DNA from: Alkalihalobacillus pseudalcaliphilus
GTDB taxonomy: Bacteria; Bacillota; Bacilli; Bacillales; Bacillaceae_D
Reading direction: 5' to 3'
Assembly (NCBI GenBank): GCA_001038565.1
Contig: LFJO01000005.1
Span: 501,953 to 543,148 of the forward strand
Length of the DNA: 41,196 nucleotides
A program made the position numbers and the translations under genes. Each line of letters opens with the position of its first letter. The stretch's first letter is position 1. The notes below the pieces were generated by a model. The model was not told the origin of the DNA, made no database searches, and saw only the letters and a program-made list of their open reading frames with translations. Of the stretch, positions 32,238-39,639 are shown in pieces.

Positions 32238-33574
32238 GTTCGATCACTACCTGACATTTCGTTTAAATCCTTTTCAGGGGGGTTATCTTTAAACATTTTT
32301 CTTAAAACAACAACCGTTCCAACCCCTAATATAAAGTAGAGGATAGCAAATAAGATAAACATTAACCCCACATGGTCACTTGTAGTAGCTGCTTCATCAA
32401 TCGTCATAATTCCACGTAAAATCCAAGGTTGTCGACCGACTTCTGCTAACCACCAACCGGCTTGGATCGCCAAGAACGATAAAGGTCCACCAAGAACAAT
32501 TAACCAACGATACCATCTTTGATGAACAAATGTCCATCCTCGCAACTGGGCTACCCAATAAATAAACGAAAGACCGAGCATAAACATTCCGATTGTTATC
32601 ATCGTATCAAAGAAGTAATGGATAACCAGAGGTGGCTGTAGTTCCTCAGGGAATTCCTCGAGGCCAATCACTTCAGCGGATGGATTACCATGGGCAAGTA
32701 TACTTAAAGCAGATGGGATTTCAATCGCATATTTTGGTTCGTTATTTTCATCAAGAATACCCCATAGGATTAATGGTGCATTTTCTTCTGTTTCAAAATG
32801 CCATTCAGCAGCAGCTAACTTTTCTGGTTGATATTCGGCTAAATATTTTCCAGAAAAATCTCCAATGATGGCGGATGCTAAGGCGAATACAAAACCAATT
32901 TTCATTAATAGGTTTAATGATTTTTTGTGATACGTATTATTGGCACCTTGAAGTAGTCTGAATGCAGCAATAGCGGCTAAAACAAAAGCGACCGTCATAT
33001 AACCAGTTGCTAAAACATGGGCAACCTTTGTCGGCATCGATACTGTGAACATAGCGGCGATTGGATTGATATTCACCAGTTCACCATTGACTAAATCAAA
33101 ACCACCCGGTGAATTCATAAATGAGTTAACTACGGTAATAAAGTAGGCGGACATTGCTCCGCCAATTGCCACGGGTATTAAGAGTAATAAGTGCTTTTTC
33201 GGGTTTGTAAACCGGTCCCATGTATATAAGTAAATACCTAAAAATATCGCTTCGAAAAAGAAAGCGAACACTTCCATAAATAACGGTAAGGCAATGATAT
33301 GACCAGCCAATTCCATAAAGCTTGGCCATAATAAGGCAAGCTGGAGCCCAATAGCTGTACCAGTCACGACTCCAACAGCTACGGTCACAACAAAGCCTTT
33401 CGCCCAGCGTCGTGCCATCAGTAAGTAGTGGGGATCATTTTTTCTGATTCCAACCCATTGAAAAATCATAATCATTAGTGGGAGGCCGACACCAATTGTG
33501 GCATAAAATATATGAAAAGAAAGCGTAAGTAAGGTTAACATCCGACTCATAAAGACGGGATCGTCGAATAACAT
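32234..33574 (-). CDS. cydA: Cytochrome bd quinol oxidase subunit I
   Basis: 446 residues with about nine membrane helices. Heme ligands are His21 (LSFHIFYATIG) and His186 (PTKVAHVLATGYM), with an axial Met expected in the FFDTMITIGMFM segment. Proton-path acids Glu101 and Glu108 lie in MEVFAFFFEAIF. The Q-loop is short, as in Bacillus enzymes, and GRQPWILRGIMT follows. It oxidises quinol and reduces O2 to water. ATG at 33574 has AAGGAGG upstream. A roughly 200-bp leader with a Rex-like operator precedes it, as in Bacillus subtilis, suggesting redox control by NADH. Confidence 0.96.
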   Translation of the reverse strand: MLFDDPVFMSRMLTLLTLSFHIFYATIGVGLPLMIMIFQWVGIRKNDPHYLLMARRWAKGFVVTVAVGVVTGTAIGLQLALLWPSFMELAGHIIALPLFMEVFAFFFEAIFLGIYLYTWDRFTNPKKHLLLLIPVAIGGAMSAYFITVVNSFMNSPGGFDLVNGELVNINPIAAMFTVSMPTKVAHVLATGYMTVAFVLAAIAAFRLLQGANNTYHKKSLNLLMKIGFVFALASAIIGDFSGKYLAEYQPEKLAAAEWHFETEENAPLILWGILDENNEPKYAIEIPSALSILAHGNPSAEVIGLEEFPEELQPPLVIHYFFDTMITIGMFMLGLSFIYWVAQLRGWTFVHQRWYRWLIVLGGPLSFLAIQAGWWLAEVGRQPWILRGIMTIDEAATTSDHVGLMFILFAILYFILGVGTVVVLRKMFKDNPPEKDLNEMSGSDRT

Positions 33575-33775
33575 AAGGGAACCTCCTTTAATATATAAAA
33601 TAGTGATAAATGGCTGTGTGCTCGGGGGTTAGATCCTCTCTAATTACTACCCGAACTGGTTTAGTTAAAAACGTTCAATCTATCTGTGGGTAAGTATACA
33701 ATGCAGGTTTTGAATTTAGAAATCTTCGTTTAAGATCTCTTTCATCTGTTATATCATTTTTTTGTTTCGGTTAGT

Positions 33776-33793
33776 TTGTGAAAATGTTAACAA
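33776..33793 (-). promoter_or_regulatory. Rex-like operator upstream of cydA
   Basis: TTGTGAAAATGTTAACAA matches the Rex consensus (TTGTGAA-N4-TTCACAA) except for one half-site change. A related dyad TTGAA-AAATG-TTCAA lies at 33848-33862. On the minus strand a possible promoter (TTGCAA, 17 bp, TAGTTT) overlaps the upstream side of the site, placing transcription about 200 bp before cydA. Confidence 0.65.
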
Positions 33794-33879
33794 ACTATGA
33801 ATTCATTGTGGTGTTTGCAAAAATGTCATGATTTAGGAAGATTGTGTTTGAAAAATGTTCAAGTTTGTAAGGTAGGCTT

Positions 33880-34080
33880 TATATGAAAGTTACTTATGGG
33901 CGATAGATTGTGCCGTAAAGTTAGCTCGTCATCCATCTCGCGATCAATGACCTTAGTAGGACTTGCGCCCTTTTTGTTCAGCCGACTCCTAATGGTGAAC
34001 GAGTTGTAAACGTGCCAACAGTTTGAACATTCGCCACTACTTTCATCTTTGTTGGTGGCGAAGTGAATGGGGCTTCGCCA
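33880..34080 (-). repeat. Dispersed repeat, inverted full copy
   Basis: Read on the minus strand it starts CACTTCGCCACCAACAAAG, continues GAAAGTAGTGGCGAATGTT, TTAGGAGTCGGCTGAAC, GATCGCGAGATGGATGACG and AGCTAACTTTACGGCAC, and ends GTAACTTTCATATAAAG. It is the most complete copy of the 4178/10705 family. Its terminus points toward cydA and lies about 90 bp before the Rex-like site. A further ACTTTCATAATAAAA-like end lies inverted at about 34088-34103. Confidence 0.82.
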
Positions 34081-34140
34081 TGTGGGTTTTATTATGAAAG
34101 TTTGTGGTAATGCTCATTAAAAAGTTGACTTCTAGGTTTT

Positions 34141-34275
34141 TGTTTTTGGACCTTATTTTGAAAATCGAAATGACCTCACAGACGAATGAATTCGTCCTAA
34201 GGTTCATTTCGATTTTCAAAAATTCGCGCCAATGCATGAAGTAGCCAAGCGAGCTTGGCTAACGGTCCAAAAACA
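34141..34275. other. Predicted three-way-junction nucleic-acid element
   Basis: Outer arms TGTTTTTGGACC (34141-34152) and GGTCCAAAAACA (34264-34275) pair perfectly over 12 bp. Inside are two further stems. The long hairpin has 18-bp perfect arms TTTTGAAAATCGAAATGA (34156-34173) and TCATTTCGATTTTCAAAA (34204-34221), extended by CCT/AGG and a GACGAAT/ATTCGTC tip. A 9-bp hairpin TAGCCAAGC-GA-GCTTGGCTA covers 34242-34261. No open frame is supported. It could be a structured RNA or a short inverted-repeat (MITE-like) element; no second copy is visible in the window. Confidence 0.75.
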
Positions 34276-34299
34276 CTTGGATGTTAAATGCTAATCCTG

Positions 34300-34410
34300 A
34301 TTGAGTGAAAGACACTCTCTTTTGTTGTTGGTGGTGGCTGTTTGTCTAGTGCGCTGAATCTTTTTGGTAGACTCTTACGCTCTCCTTACAAAAAAGCGGT
34401 GCTACGGAAA
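34300..34410 (-). repeat. Dispersed repeat, inverted partner of 341-430
   Basis: Read on the minus strand: CCGCTTTTTTGTAAGGAGAG, CGTAAGAGTCTACCAAAAAG, ATTCAGCGCACTAGACAAAC, AGCCACCACCAACAACAAAA. The order of blocks matches 350-430, including the AAAAAGATTCAG junction, though the hairpin there has diverged. Confidence 0.65.
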
Positions 34411-34414
34411 AAAT

Positions 34415-34580
34415 TGCCCAGTAAGCCAGCGGACGAAAACATGCGGAGACCCCATGGGACGTAGTGGCAGGACCGAAATCCACTAATGAAGCTAGTTAGT
34501 TCAGCACCACGTGATTGTCGGGGATCGTGATTTTCGGTAGCGGTGATTAACGCTCCGCACATGAGGTTAGATAACTTTTA
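34415..34580 (+). repeat. Dispersed structured repeat, full copy
   Basis: Third fuller copy of the 2555/19297 family: AGCCAGCGGACGAAAACATG, GCGGAGACCCCATGGGACG, CCACTAATGAAGCTAGTTAG, TGATTTTCGGTAGCGGTGAT, ending GATAACTTTTACAAAATAC, a degraded form of the shared terminus. The bases from 34581 to the promoter at 34737 show no gene. Confidence 0.82.
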
Positions 34581-34736
34581 CAAAATACAATGCATGAAAA
34601 GTGAACTAGTTGAGTGTAATGGGTCATACGGTTATAAAAATCTGTTGGTACTTAGTTGTAAACTAAACTAGTATATGTTCTTTTATAGGAGAATATTCAT
34701 ACGTTTCGTTATTATGTAGGTTGGGGATAAGAAAAA

Positions 34737-34763
34737 TGAAACTTTTTGTCGTTTTTGATCGTA
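34737..34763 (+). promoter_or_regulatory. Candidate SigW-type ECF promoter
   Basis: TGAAAC (34737-34742), a 17-bp spacer and CGTA (34760-34763, followed by TAAT) match the SigW consensus. The gene behind it encodes a PspC-domain protein, and Bacillus subtilis yvlC (PspC domain) is a SigW target, which supports the call. Confidence 0.6.
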
Positions 34764-34794
34764 TAATTTATATATATAGTCGGAGGTGGTTGAT

Positions 34795-34956
34795 ATGAGA
34801 ATGAGAAGATCGCACGATGATCGAATTTTACTCGGTGTTTGTGGAGGGCTTGCCGAATATTTTGACGTTTCACCTTTTCTAGTTCGTTTGTTATTTATCA
34901 TTTTACCGATTTCATTTATCGCTTATTTAATTATGGGGATTTTATTGCCAGATTAA
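34795..34956 (+). CDS. Small PspC-domain membrane protein
   Basis: 53 residues: basic head MRMRRSHDDRILLGVCGGLA, then EYFDVSPFLVRLLFIIL and a second hydrophobic stretch ending MGILLPD. The GVCGGLAEYF...VRLLFI pattern is the PspC signature of stress proteins that sense membrane damage. ATG at 34795 has GGAGGTGG 6 nt upstream. It is the first gene behind a SigW-like promoter and precedes a membrane protein gene by about 50 bp. Confidence 0.88.
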   Translation: MRMRRSHDDRILLGVCGGLAEYFDVSPFLVRLLFIILPISFIAYLIMGILLPD

Positions 34957-35004
34957 AACCGATGGAGCTTCCAAACCGTCAAAGGTTAGAAGGAGGCGTT
35001 AAAC

Positions 35005-35475
35005 ATCGAACGTTCGCGGTTAGTTTTCCTAGCAGTTGTTATTTACTTGGTCATAGTGGTTGCTTTTGTATCTCCGCCTTACATTCAAGAGTTCACAGCT
35101 AAGTATAAAATGAACCAGTATTATCATGCACTGATAGATCAGAATTATGAGAAGGCACAACGGAATTTATATTATTTTTATAGTACTGATGAGTCTTGGA
35201 TTAATGAACCAAACTTAATGGAAAAAGAAAAATTAGCATTTTTCCTAGAAAAAACGAAATATTTAGAAGAAAAAGATTATCGAGTGATCGATTATCAATT
35301 CAAAAAGCTAGAATGGGAGGACGGTGCCCATTTCTTTCTTTTTGTTAATGTTCAAGTTGAAGTAGAGCAAGAGGTTTTTACTTGGAAGGATGTATTTTTC
35401 ATTAAAGAAGGTAAATTAATTGTAACAAGTGACGATCCGTATATTTATTATCGGAATAGTGATATTGAGGAATGA
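35005..35475 (+). CDS. Membrane-anchored hypothetical protein with apparent AUC start
   Basis: 156 residues if read from ATC at 35005. The protein then begins (M)ERSRLVFLAVVIYLVIVV, an ordinary signal anchor, followed by a soluble domain (MNQYYHALIDQNYEKAQRNL, FFIKEGKLIVTSDD) of DUF4878/NTF2-like flavour. AAGGAGG at 34990-34996 lies 8 nt before the ATC, and no ATG, GTG or TTG is in frame between there and TTG at 35047. Starting at 35047 would cut the membrane segment in half and has no ribosome binding site. The alternatives are a mutation of ATG or a sequencing error. It sits between pspC-like and HD-domain genes in one transcript. Confidence 0.6.
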   Translation: MERSRLVFLAVVIYLVIVVAFVSPPYIQEFTAKYKMNQYYHALIDQNYEKAQRNLYYFYSTDESWINEPNLMEKEKLAFFLEKTKYLEEKDYRVIDYQFKKLEWEDGAHFFLFVNVQVEVEQEVFTWKDVFFIKEGKLIVTSDDPYIYYRNSDIEE

Positions 35476-35488
35476 GAGGAGTTGTGTA

Positions 35489-36433
35489 ATGGCCTTTATT
35501 GATGAAAACTTATACCCTCCTATTAAGATATTTGAGTGGGAACTAGAATTACTCTCAACGCATGATGTTCAAAGGCTAAAGCACTTGGCACATTATGGTG
35601 GTGGTGCATTTGTTTCCAGTGTGACGCATTCCCGCTTGGAGCATACGATAGGAGTTTGGAAATTATCCGCACATTTTTTCCCGAATAATGTATTGTTACG
35701 TGCCGCTGCCATTCTTCATGATATCGGCCATTTGCCATTTTCGCATGCGGTAGAAAGGACGCTAGGTTTTGATCATCACCTTTTGACGGAAATATATGTT
35801 GCGAAGGATGAGATCCGTATGATTTTAAACAAAGCGGGTTTATCGAGTGAGCAAGTCATCAATTTCTTAAATGAGGAAACGGTTTTAACAGGCAAAAGTG
35901 GCATTTTAGGCATTGATCATCTTGATAGTTTTATTCGTGACAATAAAATGCTAGGCATAGATCGTACCAATCTCTTTCCGTTATTAACATGCACGGGTGA
36001 AGGGATCAGCACAAATGAAGAAGGATTTCATTCGATTTTGGAATTAATCTATCACGATCATCAGTGGATGCTATCGCCGAGGTTGTTAGCGGTCGATCGT
36101 CTTTTAGCTGAGGCGGTCCAGTTAGAGTGGAAGGAACCCCATTTTCAATTTCCGCAAATGCTGGATGCAGAAGTTACGGCTGCACTTTTAAATTCCAAGA
36201 ATCAGACTGTAAAAAGTATGATGAAAATGATTTTATTTCAATCTCACAAGCTGGTTATTGAAGAATTTCCTATCCAAAATCATATTAAGGTACGTCCTGC
36301 CAAGCTTTACGCAAAATTTCCATTATTGGATGGTAGAAGGGCTGGAGAGGACGAAGTAGTTAAAAAGCATATGCAGAAAATGCAAGATTTAATGAAAACG
36401 TATTACATAGATAGAAGTTTATTAGAGGTGTGA
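35489..36433 (+). CDS. HD-domain phosphohydrolase
   Basis: A 314-residue HD-superfamily metal-dependent phosphohydrolase. The ligand set is His52 (SRLEHTIG), His77-Asp78 (AILHDIGHLPFSHAVE) and an Asp in GIDHLDSFIRD (143 or 146). The wider pattern HYGGGAFVSSVTHSRLEHTIG resembles dGTPase-related HD proteins such as YwfO, so a nucleotide substrate is likely. ATG at 35489 is chosen because GAGGAG lies 7 nt upstream; the frame extends further up but overlaps the previous gene. The GNAT gene follows directly. Confidence 0.87.
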   Translation: MAFIDENLYPPIKIFEWELELLSTHDVQRLKHLAHYGGGAFVSSVTHSRLEHTIGVWKLSAHFFPNNVLLRAAAILHDIGHLPFSHAVERTLGFDHHLLTEIYVAKDEIRMILNKAGLSSEQVINFLNEETVLTGKSGILGIDHLDSFIRDNKMLGIDRTNLFPLLTCTGEGISTNEEGFHSILELIYHDHQWMLSPRLLAVDRLLAEAVQLEWKEPHFQFPQMLDAEVTAALLNSKNQTVKSMMKMILFQSHKLVIEEFPIQNHIKVRPAKLYAKFPLLDGRRAGEDEVVKKHMQKMQDLMKTYYIDRSLLEV

Positions 36434-36438
36434 TTAAA

Positions 36439-36891
36439 GTGTTTATTCAGCGTATAAACTTACATGACGCCACTATATTAAATAAAACCTGGCACTTGCA
36501 GCAGGAAGCATATAAAGTGGAAGCACAAATCATAGGTTTTGATCAGATTCCACCCTTACTTGAAACACGGAAACAATTGCAAGGTGTTGATGAAATTTTC
36601 TATGGTTATTGGATAGGCGACGAGTTATGTGGGTTCATATCTTATCAGCTAGTTGATGGGGTGATCGACATTTGTCGCCTTGTTACGAAACCTACGCATT
36701 TTAAGCAAGGGATCGCTCAAGCATTACTTGGTTTTGTGGAGAGAAATGAGCAAACACACATCTTGCGGGTATCTACTGGAGCTACGAATGGTCCTGCTTG
36801 CTCGTTTTATCAAAAGCATGGTTTTAGAAAAGTGGGCGAAAAGCAGATTACAGTTACATTACGTCTTATTTATTTTGAAAAAGGTTTATAA
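36439..36891 (+). CDS. GNAT acetyltransferase
   Basis: 150 residues. FDQIPPLLETRKQLQGVDEI is the early helical part, then FYGYWIGDELCGFISYQLVD (beta 2-3), VIDICRLVTKPTHFKQGIAQ (beta 4 and acetyl-CoA loop HFKQGIAQAL), HILRVSTGATNGPACSFYQK (beta 5) and HGFRKVGEKQI. GTG at 36439 has GAGGTG 8 nt upstream; GTG at 36430 overlaps that site and the HD-gene stop. The substrate is unknown. It is co-transcribed with the HD and Nudix genes. Confidence 0.85.
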   Translation: MFIQRINLHDATILNKTWHLQQEAYKVEAQIIGFDQIPPLLETRKQLQGVDEIFYGYWIGDELCGFISYQLVDGVIDICRLVTKPTHFKQGIAQALLGFVERNEQTHILRVSTGATNGPACSFYQKHGFRKVGEKQITVTLRLIYFEKGL

Positions 36892-36906
36892 ACAGGGGCT
36901 GAGAAA

Positions 36907-37353
36907 ATGAGGGTGAGGCAAGCGGTTGGAGCAATTGTTACATGTGGTGAACAATTTTTAATTATACATAAAACGAAGATAAATACGGTTAAAGGTAAAC
37001 AGGCGATTAAAGGCGAGTGGGATTTTGTCAAAGGGAAAATAGAAAAACAGGACAGAAGCCCAGAGGCAGCTATTTTACGTGAGCTAAAAGAAGAAACGGG
37101 TAGTGAACAATTTCAAGTGAAAAGCAGATTAAAAGATCCTATTTCATTTAATTTTCCCACACATATTCAAAAAAAGATTGGCTATGACACGCAAGAAACG
37201 TATATGTTTGTTGTGGAGTATATAGGTGAAGAGAAAAGCTTAGAGGCGCTTGATACTGAAATTAATCAAGTTCAATTGGTAAATCGTCATGTTTTACTTG
37301 AGAAATTAACGCACGTGGAAACCAAACAGTTCTTTCTTCAGCAAGGTTTTTGA
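36907..37353 (+). CDS. Nudix hydrolase with altered Nudix box
   Basis: A 148-residue Nudix protein. The box region GKIEKQDRSPEAAILRELKE plus ETG starts near residue 43. Compared with the usual GGKIEKGES-type loop there is one extra residue and Asp/Arg in place of the conserved Gly-Glu, while the metal-binding RELKEETG helix is intact. N-terminal AVGAIVTCGEQFLIIHKTK and GEWDFVKGKIE fit the family. ATG at 36907 has AGGGGCTGAG upstream, 15 bp after the GNAT stop. The substrate is unknown. Confidence 0.85.
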   Translation: MRVRQAVGAIVTCGEQFLIIHKTKINTVKGKQAIKGEWDFVKGKIEKQDRSPEAAILRELKEETGSEQFQVKSRLKDPISFNFPTHIQKKIGYDTQETYMFVVEYIGEEKSLEALDTEINQVQLVNRHVLLEKLTHVETKQFFLQQGF

Positions 37354-37383
37354 CGCCATTTTACCTCCTTTTCAAAAATATGA

Positions 37384-37418
37384 AATAGGTGCTTGCATGA
37401 GCCGTTACGTCACCTATT
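37384..37418. other. Inverted repeat between Nudix and MerR-type genes
   Basis: AATAGGTG (37384-37391) and CACCTATT (37411-37418) pair over 8 bp. There is no T tract. It is either a weak terminator for the Nudix operon or an operator of the regulator that follows at 37453. Confidence 0.5.
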
Positions 37419-37452
37419 AAGCTTAAGTTAATTGATGAAGGAGGTTATGAAT

Positions 37453-38277
37453 ATGAATGAAACACAGCCCTTTTTGTTTACGATTAGCCAATTTGGGAGA
37501 AAAACAGGTATGACTGTAAGAACACTACGATTTTATGAAGAAATTGGTGTCCTGATCCCAACTGAATATAACAAAGCGGGACACCGGTTATACAGTATGG
37601 CAGACTTAGTGAGATTGCAGCAGATTCAAGCATTAAAATTCATTGGCTATTCTTTGCAGGAAATCAAAGAAATGTTATTAACCGATGACGATGAAGTAGA
37701 GATCTTAAAGAAAAGTTTGCCGATGCAATTAAAGCTTCTCAAAGAAAAAAGGGATGAGTATACCAGAGCGATAGAAGGCGTTGAATTTGTACAGAAATTA
37801 ATTGATGAGAGAAAGCCCATTTCTTGGAAAATATTAAGCTCTGTTTTATACCGAATGGAGCGTGAAGATGAGCAAAGAGCGTGGATGGAAGAGCATTTTC
37901 CTAAAGAGGCAGTTGGCCAATTCCTAGCTTTACCAAAAGAAAAACAAGATGAATTGGATATGGAAATGCTTGAGGTTTTAGCTGATATTAAGGATTTAAT
38001 CCAAAAAGGTGTTAGGCACGATTCCGAAGAAGCGTTCGAAATTCTGGTCCGTATTACGGAAATTTCATTAGGATCTATAGCAGATACGGAAGCTTTTCTC
38101 GAGCAGATGGAACAGGTCGATGACCAACTTTTAAAAGAAGCAGATTTCCATATGCCTCATTTCTTAACAGAGGAAGAAGAGAAATGGCTTGAAGCGGTAG
38201 GCAATGCGATGGAGAAAAAATATATGGAAAGCGAACAAGAATCTGACACGAATCGACATAATCATGATAGAGTATAG
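37453..38277 (+). CDS. MerR-family regulator with TipAS-like C-terminal domain
   Basis: A 274-residue protein. The winged-helix MerR domain is at about 9-78: FTISQFGRKTGMTVRTLRFY, EEIGVLIP, AGHRLYSMADLVRLQQIQAL. A coiled dimerisation helix follows (MQLKLLKEKRDEYTRAIEGV), then a helical effector domain (about 125-260) of TipAS type. In TipA-like regulators this domain traps drugs and activates transcription from promoters with long spacers. ATG at 37453 has AAGGAGG 8 nt upstream; ATGs at 37435 and 37447 are less well placed. The target gene is not evident nearby; the effector is unknown. Confidence 0.87.
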   Translation: MNETQPFLFTISQFGRKTGMTVRTLRFYEEIGVLIPTEYNKAGHRLYSMADLVRLQQIQALKFIGYSLQEIKEMLLTDDDEVEILKKSLPMQLKLLKEKRDEYTRAIEGVEFVQKLIDERKPISWKILSSVLYRMEREDEQRAWMEEHFPKEAVGQFLALPKEKQDELDMEMLEVLADIKDLIQKGVRHDSEEAFEILVRITEISLGSIADTEAFLEQMEQVDDQLLKEADFHMPHFLTEEEEKWLEAVGNAMEKKYMESEQESDTNRHNHDRV

Positions 38278-38324
38278 ATGAAGCTCAACTCGGGTAGATT
38301 TCCCAATCTATTAGTAGAATCGAT

Positions 38325-38360
38325 AGGGCAGTGAAAGCAAGACCTACTGCCCTCATTTTT
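38325..38360 (+). terminator. Terminator of the MerR-type gene
   Basis: AGGGCAGT-(13 nt)-ACTGCCCT is followed by CATTTTTA. The other bases to 38448 hold nothing I can name. Confidence 0.75.
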
Positions 38361-38460
38361 AGAATCTAATTTCAACACAATGAGTTGAACATAAGTAATC
38401 TAGGGCCTATAGTAATGGCATTCTTGTATATAAGAGATAACCAACTAGGGGGTTAATGGT

Positions 38461-39027
38461 ATGGGAAAGAAAGTCTTTTTAGTAAGGCATTGTTCGGCAA
38501 CAGGACAGGAACCTTCTGCAACTCTTACGACAGAAGGCTTTAAGCAGGCGGAAGCTTTGCAACATTTTTTTCGTGAGCTCGACATTGACTATATTGTAAC
38601 CAGTCCTTTTGTTAGAGCCATTCAATCTGTTTTGCCTGTAGCGGAAGAGAAGGGGTTAATTGTCGCTAAAGAGGAACGTTTAAGTGAAAGAGTATTGAGC
38701 TCTAGGAATTTACATAATTGGATGGAAAAGCTTCGTGAAACATATGAGAATGAGAACTTAGCTTTTGAAGGTGGAGAATCTTCTAAAGTAGCGACGATTC
38801 GTATACAAAATGTTATTGAATCTCTATTATTTGACTCGCCTTACGAAAATAGCATCGTTGTCACACATGGTAATATTCTTTCCTTGTTATTAAGAACGTA
38901 TCAACCGAGCTTTGGGTTTGAACAGTGGCAACGTCTCAGTAATCCAGATCTATTTTTACTAGAATTGCATTCGAATTTCGAGCTCGTGGTTAAGAGATTA
39001 TGGAATTCTTATCATCAAAATACATAA
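38461..39027 (+). CDS. Histidine phosphatase (phosphoglycerate-mutase-like)
   Basis: A 188-residue histidine phosphatase. VFLVRHCSATGQEPSATLTT contains the catalytic RH motif (Arg9, His10). SPFVRAIQSV provides the second Arg, EGGESSKVATIRI the region before the acid, and IVVTHGNILSLLL the second His (136). The family includes sugar phosphatases and mutases; the HCSATGQEP loop is the Bacilli subtype of broad phosphatases. ATG at 38461 has AGGGGG about 8 nt upstream. Substrate unknown. Confidence 0.88.
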   Translation: MGKKVFLVRHCSATGQEPSATLTTEGFKQAEALQHFFRELDIDYIVTSPFVRAIQSVLPVAEEKGLIVAKEERLSERVLSSRNLHNWMEKLRETYENENLAFEGGESSKVATIRIQNVIESLLFDSPYENSIVVTHGNILSLLLRTYQPSFGFEQWQRLSNPDLFLLELHSNFELVVKRLWNSYHQNT

Positions 39028-39112
39028 GTCTCTATTATTTTTTTGGAAAGAAAGTTAGATGCATATAATGGGTCATTTTTTCTTCAATATAATATGAAAG
39101 GAGAGCGTAACC

Positions 39113-39616
39113 ATGTTCCATAGAAGGAATGTGCTATTTATCCTTTTTCTGTTTTTAATCGCTGCTGCAACGGTTATTTATGCGACCACATATTATCCGC
39201 CACTTGTTGCTACACCAAGCTTATCTGAACAAATTAATGGGAAAAATGTCCAGTTAATTTCGGTAGGTAACAAAAGTAAAATTGGTGATATCAAATTTTT
39301 GGAGATACTCGTAAATGAGAGTGATGTACCGGAAGATGTTAGGATTCAGCATAGTAATGTGAAGGAAGGGTTTGTACATACAGACAAGTTTGAACCAAGT
39401 GATAATCACCCACTTTTTATCGAGATAAAGGATTCTGCAATACCCAAAAATACAGATCCTTATCTGCAATTGATGAATATAAATAGTGGTGATGTAACTG
39501 AACAAGATGTTGATACGTATGCCTTACATATTGTTCACGATGGTAGAATCCATGATGTTGTCATTAAATACCAATATTTGGCGACTAAAATGGAAAAAAG
39601 ATTGAGAATTTTTTAA
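39113..39616 (+). CDS. Membrane-anchored hypothetical protein
   Basis: 167 residues with a basic head and one membrane anchor (about 6-26, VLFILFLFLIAAATVIYATTY). The outer domain is beta-rich (VQLISVGNKSKIGDIKFLEI, ALHIVHDGRIHDVVIKYQYL) and Ile/Val/Asp-rich. ATG at 39113 has AAAGGAG 8 nt upstream. A Nudix gene follows 23 bp later, perhaps in the same transcript. Not recognised. Confidence 0.68.
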   Translation: MFHRRNVLFILFLFLIAAATVIYATTYYPPLVATPSLSEQINGKNVQLISVGNKSKIGDIKFLEILVNESDVPEDVRIQHSNVKEGFVHTDKFEPSDNHPLFIEIKDSAIPKNTDPYLQLMNINSGDVTEQDVDTYALHIVHDGRIHDVVIKYQYLATKMEKRLRIF

Positions 39617-39639
39617 AATAATTGAGGTGAATTTGTGTC

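Noticed and set aside
34043-34237. 64-residue minus-strand frame
   Set aside because: It crosses a dispersed repeat and the three-way-junction element; no start signals.
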